Positions 1-5,323 of a stretch of DNA of 5,323 nucleotides are shown one piece after another. Source of the DNA: Candidatus Magasanikbacteria bacterium RIFOXYD12_FULL_33_17 (lineage in GTDB: Bacteria; Patescibacteriota; Patescibacteriia; Magasanikbacterales; UBA922); contig MFRB01000021.1 in the NCBI GenBank assembly GCA_001783255.1, forward strand, positions 1 to 5,323, read 5' to 3'. Both the position numbers and the translations under genes were made by a program. How positions within the stretch are numbered: position 1 is the stretch's first letter; each line of letters opens with the position of its first letter. The notes under the pieces are model-generated. The model was not told the origin of the DNA, made no database searches, and worked only from the letters and a program-made list of their open reading frames with translations.

Positions 1-1
1 G

Positions 2-1978
2 ACTTCTACTTTAGACTATGGTCTAAATACTAATTATGGCAATACTTTAAGCAATGACAATTACAACACTAACCATAGTTATGACTTAAGTAGCCTAACT
101 TTAGGTACTACTTATTATGTAAGAATACAAAATACAGATTTGAACAACAACAGTTCCACTTCTACATTATTTACTTTTACAACTACAGACACTAGTGACG
201 TTATTGCACCTAATATTTCTAATGTTACTACTAGAGTAGTACTTGACAATGAAGCTATTATTGTTTGGGATACCAACGAAGGCTCTAGTAGTCAAGTATT
301 TTATGGCACTAATTCTAGTACTTTGAATCTTGCTAGTAGTCTAAATATCACTAGCAATCTTACACACACAGTTGTATTATCAGATCTTTCTGTTAGTACT
401 TTGTATTACTACCAAGTCGAATCTGCAGATGCCAATGGTAATACAACAACGTCAACTATTAAAGAGTTCACAACAATGGAACAACTTTCAACTGAAAGTG
501 ATGTAGTAATCAGAGAGGCTGTGGCCAACCAAGCAGGTATAAATGCTAATACCCCTAGCACTGGAGGATCTTCTTATACAGATAGCACAGCACCAACAAT
601 TTCCAAAGTAAATACAAAAGTAAATGGCAATTCTGTAATTATTTCTTGGGAAACCAATGAAGACAGTGATGGTATGATATATCTTGGAAATAAGGAAGAT
701 ACCTATACAAAAGGAGTGTCTGAAATATCTCGTAAACTAAACAAAACACATGAAATTACAATACTAAATATAATTCCCCTCACCACCTATTACTACCAAA
801 TAACCTCAGCAGATGCAAGTCATAATGTTAGTAAAGCAAGTACTGGCACTTTTACAACGCTCTCCCCTACTGATGATTACATAAACAATGCAGTCTCTTC
901 TACTATTGATGTAAACAATTTAGAAGGTGCTGATGCTGAAAACTTATTTATTACTTCTTTGAAGAATGCAGCGTATTTAATAAAAAATATGTCTAGTAAA
1001 GTTGGTTTAGGTGCTCTAGACTCTGCTTTGAGTGTACAAAATAGTCTTCTAACTGAGTTATCCAAGTTATTACCTACTCCAGTAGTTTCTGGCCAACCTC
1101 TTGTCAATGTTACTTCTAATAGTGCGACTATTGCTTGGAATACTGACAAAGAATCTAACTCTCTTGTTTCTTTTTCTGATGAAAACACTTACCGAGCTTC
1201 TGCTCTCTATGACCAGACTATTGGTGAGACTGACAAATTTGTTTTGAATCACTTAGTTGAGATAAAGAATTTAGCACCAGATACTTTTTATCATTACAGT
1301 GTTATTTCTCGTACTAATACTGGAGCAGAAACTAGGTCTCAAGATTTTAATTTCAAGACTAGTTTAGAATCTAATGAAATTCAAAATTATAGTATAGACA
1401 TACTCTCACCTGCTGAAGCTATCTTTTCTTGGAAAACTAATTTACCAACTGAATCTACTGTTTCTTTTACTCCTTACCGTAATGGTGTTTTAGATGTAGA
1501 AGCTAGACAAATAGTGACTGACAAAAGTTTGACTCTTAATCATGAAGTTAAGCTTAATAATCTTGAGGCTGGAGTTATTTATGATATTGAGTTATCTGGC
1601 ACAGATATTAATGACAATATTTTGAGTAAAGCTATTAAAGCTTTTTCTAGCGAAAAAGAAAATCTTCCTCCTATTATTTCTCAAATTCAAACTGATTCAG
1701 CTATTATCCCTGGAGAAAAAGAAAGAATACAAGTGATTATTTCTTGGTTAACCAATGAATTATCTACTAGTAGAGTTTTGTACCAAAAAGGTTTCAACAA
1801 AGATGGTAATACTACTTTAGAAAGTTCTTCTGAAATTGATACTAGTTATACCAAAAAGCATGTTGTAGTTATTAATGATTTTGATCCTGGTGCTGTTTAC
1901 CAATTCCAAGTTGAGAGTATTGATTCTTCTGGTAACTCTACAATATCTAAAACCATCAACATACTTACACCTCAGAAA
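2..1978 (+). repeat. Six divergent Fn3/PAP-N-like protein repeats
   Basis: Tandem domain repeats are visible at protein level only; the DNA copies have diverged. Approximate limits are 2-200 (partial), 206-481, 587-874, 1073-1369, 1373-1654 and 1667-1978. Landmarks recur in the same order. The Trp strand reads VWDTNE, SWETNE, AWNTDKE, SWKTNL and SWLTNE in the five complete copies. The 'H-x-V/I' strand reads HTVVL, HEITI, HLVEI, HEVKL and HVVVI. The following Tyr strand reads YYYQVES, YYYQITS, YHYSVIS, YDIELSG and YQFQVES. Copies 1, 2 and 5 resemble each other most; copies 3 and 4 are more divergent, with copy 4 losing most of the Tyr cluster. These are protein-domain repeats, not a DNA-level tandem array. 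Confidence 0.8.
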
Positions 1979-2053
1979 GAAGAATCTGTCTTTCAGGTAA
2001 TCTTTGGTTCTTTCCAGAATATGTTCTCGTGGGTGGGGAAGATTAGGAGTTAG
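2..2053 (+). CDS. Fn3-like repeat surface/secreted protein, 5' end missing
   Basis: The frame is open from the left edge to a TAG stop, giving 683 residues with the N-terminus (and any signal peptide) outside the window. A TTG at 140 lies inside a repeat and is not a real start. The protein is a string of beta-sandwich modules of the fibronectin type III / purple-acid-phosphatase-N type. Each has a 'W-x-T-N-E/L' strand, an 'H-x-V-x-L-x-x-L' strand, and most have a 'YYYQV-x-S-D-x-x-GN' strand ending in 'FTT'. Approximate residue ranges are 1-66 (partial), 69-160, 196-291, 358-456, 458-551 and 556-659. Residues 291-359 form a helix-prone insert rich in Leu, Ala and Ser. The last 24 residues form a hydrophobic, aromatic stretch ending in K-I-R-S; there is no LPxTG motif. 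Such repeats usually serve as adhesive or spacer modules on extracellular proteins. No catalytic domain is visible, so the function is unknown. An enzymatic domain could lie upstream. Confidence 0.88.
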   Translation, partial: TSTLDYGLNTNYGNTLSNDNYNTNHSYDLSSLTLGTTYYVRIQNTDLNNNSSTSTLFTFTTTDTSDVIAPNISNVTTRVVLDNEAIIVWDTNEGSSSQVFYGTNSSTLNLASSLNITSNLTHTVVLSDLSVSTLYYYQVESADANGNTTTSTIKEFTTMEQLSTESDVVIREAVANQAGINANTPSTGGSSYTDSTAPTISKVNTKVNGNSVIISWETNEDSDGMIYLGNKEDTYTKGVSEISRKLNKTHEITILNIIPLTTYYYQITSADASHNVSKASTGTFTTLSPTDDYINNAVSSTIDVNNLEGADAENLFITSLKNAAYLIKNMSSKVGLGALDSALSVQNSLLTELSKLLPTPVVSGQPLVNVTSNSATIAWNTDKESNSLVSFSDENTYRASALYDQTIGETDKFVLNHLVEIKNLAPDTFYHYSVISRTNTGAETRSQDFNFKTSLESNEIQNYSIDILSPAEAIFSWKTNLPTESTVSFTPYRNGVLDVEARQIVTDKSLTLNHEVKLNNLEAGVIYDIELSGTDINDNILSKAIKAFSSEKENLPPIISQIQTDSAIIPGEKERIQVIISWLTNELSTSRVLYQKGFNKDGNTTLESSSEIDTSYTKKHVVVINDFDPGAVYQFQVESIDSSGNSTISKTINILTPQKEESVFQVIFGSFQNMFSWVGKIRS

Positions 2054-2086
2054 CGGTTGGAAAAAAATTGAGCAAAAATTCAGTTC

Positions 2087-2115
2087 TTGATATTACTTAC
2101 AAAATAGTTTAGAAT
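2087..2115 (+). promoter_or_regulatory. sigma70-type promoter ahead of glyA
   Basis: TTGATA at 2087-2092 and TAGAAT at 2110-2115 each match the sigma70 consensus at five of six positions and are separated by exactly 17 bp. Transcription would begin near 2122, leaving a leader of roughly 110 nt before the glyA ATG at 2232. A second, perfect TATAAT lies at 2135-2140, but no convincing -35 box sits 16-18 bp upstream of it, so it is a weaker alternative. The site falls just after the stop of the repeat-protein gene, where a new transcription unit would be expected. In such AT-rich sequence chance matches are common, so this is inferred rather than proven. Confidence 0.5.
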
Positions 2116-2126
2116 AACGTAAGTAA
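2093..2126. promoter_or_regulatory. Perfect 8-bp inverted repeat, candidate operator
   Basis: TTACTTAC at 2093-2100 and GTAAGTAA at 2119-2126 are exact reverse complements separated by 18 bp. The left arm starts directly after the predicted -35 box. The right arm covers the predicted transcription start, and the -10 box lies between the arms. The centre-to-centre distance of 26 bp is about two and a half helical turns. A partial copy (TTACTTA) recurs at 2179-2185 in the leader. The placement suits a repressor operator, but no regulator gene is in view and the arms are short. Confidence 0.35.
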
Positions 2127-2191
2127 ATGATATTTATAATATTTTAGATACTATGTTGTAATTGAAAAAATACTAAATTTACTTAAAAATC

Positions 2192-2209
2192 TATGCTAAC
2201 TAAAGCATA
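2192..2209 (+). other. Small hairpin in glyA leader
   Basis: TATGCT at 2192-2197 and AGCATA at 2204-2209 are perfect reverse complements with a 6-nt loop, 22 nt upstream of the preferred glyA start. The left arm contains the alternative upstream ATG at 2193, so the hairpin would tend to hide that start. With only six base pairs, mostly A-T, it may be chance. Confidence 0.2.
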
Positions 2210-2231
2210 TTTATGTTATTCTAAAAAAACT

Positions 2232-3479
2232 ATGAACAAACAATCCCTACAAAACTTTGACCCCCAAATAAAAGAAGCAATCAACAAAGAACTTAGACGC
2301 CAAGAAGAAGGCCTAGAAATGATTCCATCTGAAAACTTTGTCTCCCCTGCTGTGTTAGAAGCTCTAGGTTCAGTACTAACCAACAAATACTCTGAAGGTT
2401 ACCCTGGTAAAAGATATTACGGCGGTTGCGAAAATATTGATATAGTAGAACAACTAGCCATTGATAGAGCCAAACAAATCTTTGGAGCTGAACACGTCAA
2501 TGTCCAACCACTATCAGGGGCACCTGCCAACATTGCTGTTTATTTTGCACTACTCAGTCCTGGCGATAATATTCTTGGTATGGATTTGTCTCACGGTGGA
2601 CATCTTACTCATGGACATCCTGTCACTCACATGACAAAGGTTTTCAACTTTATTAGATACAAAACAAATGCTGAAGGAAAAATTGATTTAGATAATTTGC
2701 GTCAAATGGCCATTGAACACAAACCAAAACTTATCTTAGTTGGTTACAGTGCCTATTCACGTGAAATTGAATATGAAAAAATAAAAGCTATTGCGGACGA
2801 AGTCGGTGCTATGACTATGGCTGATATCGCGCACATTGCCGGCCTCATCGCTGGAGGACAGATGAACAATCCTGTGCCAATTTTTGACGTCGTGACGACT
2901 ACAACACACAAAACTTTGCGTGGCCCACGTGGCGGTATGATTATGTGTAAAGAAAAATTTGCCAAACAGATAGACAAATCTGTCTTCCCTGGTTTCCAAG
3001 GTGGACCTCATGAAAATAATATTGCTGGTAAAGCCATTGCTTTCAAAGAAGCCCTTGAACCAGAATTTAGAGAATACGCAATTCAAATAAAAAAGAATGC
3101 TAAAGTACTTGAACACCAATTTGACTCAATGGGCTACAAGCTAATGTTTGGTGGTACTGACAATCACTTACTTCTTATTGATGTTACTACAAAAGGTGTA
3201 ACAGGGTCTGAAGCTGAAAAAGCCTTAGACAAAGCAGGTATTACTGTCAACAAAAATATGATTCCAGATGATCCTCGCAGTCCAATGGACCCAAGTGGAA
3301 TTCGTCTTGGTACTCCAGCCCTAACTACTCGTGGTTTCAAAGAAGCTGAAATGGAAATTGTCGCTGGTATGATTGATCGTGCAATTACTAATTTCCAAAA
3401 CGATGAAGAATTAGAAAAAATTAGATTGGAAGTGAAAGAATTAACGGCTAAATTTCCTCTTTATCCAGAATTACAATAA
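2232..3479 (+). CDS. glyA: Serine hydroxymethyltransferase
   Basis: This PLP-dependent cytosolic enzyme interconverts serine + tetrahydrofolate and glycine + 5,10-methylene-tetrahydrofolate, supplying one-carbon units for purine, thymidylate and methionine synthesis. The 415-residue protein is full length (E. coli GlyA has 417). Landmarks are SEN at 33-35, the Y-S-E-G-Y-P-G-K-R-Y-Y-G-G block at 53-65, SHGGH at 120-124, D-I-A-H at 198-201, the PLP lysine K227 in T-T-T-T-H-K-T-L, the Gly-rich V-F-P-G-F-Q-G-G-P loop at 251-259, and G-I-R-L-G-T-P-A with R358 for the substrate carboxylate. The phosphate-binding loop reads Q-P-L-S-G-A-P-A-N rather than the commoner bacterial Q-P-H-S-G-x-Q-A-N. An in-frame ATG at 2193 would add 13 residues with no family counterpart. 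The ATG at 2232 fits the family N-terminus and is preferred. Neither start has a Shine-Dalgarno motif. A promoter candidate lies about 120-145 bp upstream. Confidence 0.97.
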   Translation: MNKQSLQNFDPQIKEAINKELRRQEEGLEMIPSENFVSPAVLEALGSVLTNKYSEGYPGKRYYGGCENIDIVEQLAIDRAKQIFGAEHVNVQPLSGAPANIAVYFALLSPGDNILGMDLSHGGHLTHGHPVTHMTKVFNFIRYKTNAEGKIDLDNLRQMAIEHKPKLILVGYSAYSREIEYEKIKAIADEVGAMTMADIAHIAGLIAGGQMNNPVPIFDVVTTTTHKTLRGPRGGMIMCKEKFAKQIDKSVFPGFQGGPHENNIAGKAIAFKEALEPEFREYAIQIKKNAKVLEHQFDSMGYKLMFGGTDNHLLLIDVTTKGVTGSEAEKALDKAGITVNKNMIPDDPRSPMDPSGIRLGTPALTTRGFKEAEMEIVAGMIDRAITNFQNDEELEKIRLEVKELTAKFPLYPELQ

Positions 3480-3500
3480 TATTATTGTCAAAAATAATTT

Positions 3501-3537
3501 AACAAAGAAATATTAATTTAAGTATTTCTCTGTTTTT
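3501..3537 (+). terminator. Hairpin plus short T-run after glyA
   Basis: Positions 3501-3512 can pair with 3523-3534: twelve positions, eleven Watson-Crick pairs and one A-C mismatch, with a 10-nt loop. Three further T's follow (the T-run is 3533-3537, partly within the stem). The hairpin starts 21 bp after the glyA stop, which suits an intrinsic terminator or attenuator. The stem is AT-rich with only two G-C pairs and the T-run is short, so termination is probably incomplete. The next gene begins at 3540, directly after it, so the structure could instead affect translation of that gene. Confidence 0.4.
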
Positions 3538-3539
3538 AT

Positions 3540-5015
3540 ATGAATTCAATCAATGCCATTAAATTAAACAAAACAGATTTTATAATTGCTTTAGTTTTAT
3601 TACTATTTAGTGGTTTTTTAATTTTTTTCAAAATAAACTCTACTCAACTACAAGATTGGGATGAAGGAATTTATGCTAATATAGCTGGTGATATGGTAGA
3701 AAATAATCACTGGTTTAACATGCAATTTTCAGGTACTGATTGGTATGAAAAAGAAATTTTACCCTATTGGCTAATGGCACTATCTATAAAAAATTTTGGA
3801 TTTACTGTTTTTGCCGTCAGATTACCATTTACTATTATTTCAATTTTTCTAGTTCCACTGTTTTATTTAATAACTCGTTACTATCTAAATAAAATATTAT
3901 CTTTAGCTACATCTCTATTATTTTTATTCTCACCATATCTCTGGATATCACATGTTCTTCGGACAGGCGATTTCGATGCCTTGGCACTAACTTTTTTTTT
4001 AGCAGCCATAGTCAGTTATTTATATCTTAGAGAGAAAAAATTTTTTTGGGTCAGCTCTATTTTCATTTCCTTATCAATTATGTCCCGTGGTGTCATGGGT
4101 TATTTATTTCTGACAATAATTTTGATCTCAGAGTTAATAAGACCCAAGTTCAAATTAGACAAATGGAAAATAAAAAAAGTAATTTTATATCTTACTATTT
4201 CTATTTTGCCTTGGCTATTATGGCATTTTTATTGGCTCTTACAAGGCGGACAAAAATATATAGATGTTTATTGGAAAGATCAATTTTTCAATCGCATCAC
4301 AACACCTCTACAAGGACATTACGGTGACTTTTATTACTACTTTAATATTATTAGTAAATTTATAGATTCATCATATGTTTTTATATTTTTTGTTGGAATT
4401 ATTTTGACACTATTTTTTACCCTAAAAAAAAATTGGAAATTCTTTTTTTTATTAATATGGCTTACTATTACGCTAGTACCACTACAAATTATCCATACAA
4501 AACTTTATTGGTATTTACTACCAGCTTTACCAGTTCTGTATTTAACGACAATAGCTTCCCTATCCAAAATAGCTCAGCCATTATTTATAAAATATAAAAA
4601 AGCCACTGTCACAATAGTAAGTATAATATTTATTAGTCATATACTTATTTTTTCTACCATGACATTTGGTTATATAACAAAAAATAATACACAAAATTAT
4701 AAAAATTTTATAAAAAATGCTATGACAAATATACCAAATAATGAACATAACATTGTGCTTTATAACTCAGGAAACAACGAATATATAAATATTAATCAAA
4801 GACTTAGATGGTATCTATATTATGAAAATAACAAACAGATAAAATTCGCTACAACAAAATCAATAGAAAAAAATCCAGAAGAATATTTGAATAATCCATA
4901 TTGGATTGCCAACCAAGATGGTTTAAAAGAAATAAACAATCTCAATAAACAGTTTACTTATAGTAAATTATATTCTGATGGAGATTTCACTCTAATAAAA
5001 ATTAAATCACTATAA
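3540..5015 (+). CDS. GT-C membrane glycosyltransferase (PMT/ArnT-like)
   Basis: A 491-residue polytopic protein of the dolichyl-phosphate-mannose / ArnT-like superfamily (GT39/GT83, PMT_2 type). These enzymes move a sugar from a polyprenyl-phosphate carrier to an acceptor on the outer face of the membrane. About eleven membrane segments are visible: near 13-30, 74-88, 93-111, 117-137, 145-163, 168-198 (perhaps two), 211-234, 277-295, 300-317, 323-341 and 354-377. The first outer loop carries the hallmark acidic pair in Q-D-W-D-E-G-I-Y-A (D41, E42). R-T-G-D-F-D-A-L at 141-148 and K-L-Y-W-Y-L-L-P-A-L-P at 321-331 are further family marks. The loop usually reading E-K-P-P-L-x-Y-W-L here reads E-K-E-I-L-P-Y-W-L (70-78). 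Residues 378-491 form a soluble Asn/Lys-rich tail. The gene is more AT-rich than glyA and has no Shine-Dalgarno motif. No other Met occurs before M52, which is past the DE motif, so this ATG is the best start. Donor and acceptor cannot be told from sequence. Confidence 0.85.
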   Translation: MNSINAIKLNKTDFIIALVLLLFSGFLIFFKINSTQLQDWDEGIYANIAGDMVENNHWFNMQFSGTDWYEKEILPYWLMALSIKNFGFTVFAVRLPFTIISIFLVPLFYLITRYYLNKILSLATSLLFLFSPYLWISHVLRTGDFDALALTFFLAAIVSYLYLREKKFFWVSSIFISLSIMSRGVMGYLFLTIILISELIRPKFKLDKWKIKKVILYLTISILPWLLWHFYWLLQGGQKYIDVYWKDQFFNRITTPLQGHYGDFYYYFNIISKFIDSSYVFIFFVGIILTLFFTLKKNWKFFFLLIWLTITLVPLQIIHTKLYWYLLPALPVLYLTTIASLSKIAQPLFIKYKKATVTIVSIIFISHILIFSTMTFGYITKNNTQNYKNFIKNAMTNIPNNEHNIVLYNSGNNEYININQRLRWYLYYENNKQIKFATTKSIEKNPEEYLNNPYWIANQDGLKEINNLNKQFTYSKLYSDGDFTLIKIKSL

Positions 5016-5018
5016 AAT

Positions 5019-5323
5019 ATGAAACAAAAAACAAACACAACTAAAGAAATGATAGTTCTTGGTGAAAAAATTGCTAGCAAATTAACTGGTGGCGATATTA
5101 TTTTACTCCAAGGTGAGCTAGGAGCTGGCAAAACAACGATGTCAAAAGGTATTGCCAAAGGTCTTGGAATTACTGACGAAATTGTTAGTCCAACTTTTAC
5201 ACTAATGAACGTTTATGAAAATGGCAAATTAGTTCATATTGATACTTACAGACTTGAAAATGCTGGTGGTCTACTAGAAATTGGTGTAGAAGATTATTTG
5301 GGACAAGCTGATACTATCACTAT
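5019..5323 (+). CDS. tsaE: tRNA t6A-synthesis ATPase TsaE, 3' end missing
   Basis: TsaE is the P-loop ATPase that works with TsaB and TsaD to form N6-threonylcarbamoyladenosine at position 37 of ANN-decoding tRNAs. It is cytosolic and widely essential in bacteria. The window holds 101 residues, and family members usually run about 130-160. Visible motifs are the Walker A loop G-E-L-G-A-G-K-T-T (32-40), S-P-T-F-T-L (57-62), H-I-D-T-Y-R-L (73-79) and E-I-G-V-E-D-Y-L-G (87-95), matching E. coli TsaE in order and spacing. The Val-Glu-Trp-type motif expected next lies outside. The ATG is 3 bp after the glycosyltransferase stop, so the two genes are almost certainly cotranscribed and may be translationally coupled. 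No Shine-Dalgarno motif precedes it. An in-frame ATG at residue 11 would shorten the N-terminal helix and is less likely. Confidence 0.95.
   Translation, partial: MKQKTNTTKEMIVLGEKIASKLTGGDIILLQGELGAGKTTMSKGIAKGLGITDEIVSPTFTLMNVYENGKLVHIDTYRLENAGGLLEIGVEDYLGQADTIT

Noticed and set aside
140..142. TTG as start codon of the repeat protein.
   Set aside because: The frame is open to the left edge, and the 46 residues before it continue the same beta-sandwich repeat.
877..1188. Minus-strand open frame inside the repeat-protein gene, and similar ones at 1070-1252, 2753-2977, 2757-3119 and 4958-5158.
   Set aside because: They lie antisense to clearly coding sequence, have low-complexity or implausible products and match no family I recognise.
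2054..2086. An intrinsic terminator for the repeat-protein gene.
   Set aside because: Two similar A-rich stretches are present, but they are direct near-repeats and form no stem; no T-run follows.
2193..2231. Upstream in-frame ATG extending glyA by 13 residues.
   Set aside because: The extension has no counterpart in the family, lies in a small hairpin and has no ribosome-binding site. The ATG at 2232 gives the normal GlyA length.
2122..2231. A folate- or glycine-sensing riboswitch in the glyA leader.
   Set aside because: The leader is AT-rich with no GC-containing multi-stem structure or recognisable conserved core.
3485..3516. A promoter between glyA and the glycosyltransferase gene (TTGTCA at 3485-3490, TATTAA at 3511-3516).
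   Set aside because: The spacer of 20 bp is too long, the -10 match is poor and the box overlaps the hairpin.
4046..4327. Alternative + strand frame inside the glycosyltransferase gene.
   Set aside because: It is an out-of-frame shadow of a gene with strong family motifs.

Overview
The window is AT-rich bacterial DNA, read with the standard code (TAG, TAA and TAA stops, no in-frame TGA). Everything recognisable lies on the + strand: the 3' part of a gene for a large repeat-built surface or secreted protein, then glyA (serine hydroxymethyltransferase), a polytopic GT-C glycosyltransferase, and the 5' part of tsaE. The low GC, the absence of Shine-Dalgarno motifs before all three visible starts, and a fibronectin-III-like protein beside compact housekeeping genes would fit a Patescibacteria/CPR-type genome. 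That placement is a low-confidence inference; no rRNA or other marker settles it.

Positions 2-2053 hold 683 residues of an open-ended protein made of one partial and five complete Fn3/purple-acid-phosphatase-N-like beta-sandwich repeats. A helix-prone insert separates the second and third complete repeats, and the protein ends in a short aromatic tail. Positions 2054-2231 are a non-coding gap with a good sigma70-type promoter (TTGATA, 17 bp, TAGAAT) and a perfect 8-bp inverted repeat flanking the -10 box. glyA (2232-3479) carries the expected active-site motifs. The 60-bp gap after it contains a hairpin followed by a short T-run that abuts the start codon of the glycosyltransferase gene (3540-5015). 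tsaE starts 3 bp after that gene and runs off the right edge.

glyA feeds one-carbon and glycine metabolism, and tsaE is the ATPase of tRNA t6A synthesis. The glycosyltransferase probably works on the cell envelope, as may the repeat protein. The three downstream genes probably share transcription from the promoter ahead of glyA, with possible attenuation at the hairpin. I see no RNA gene, mobile element, CRISPR array or clearly new multi-gene system. The points most worth a second look are the promoter-embedded inverted repeat, the hairpin abutting a start codon, the altered substrate-loop motif in the glycosyltransferase, and the mosaic build of the repeat protein.
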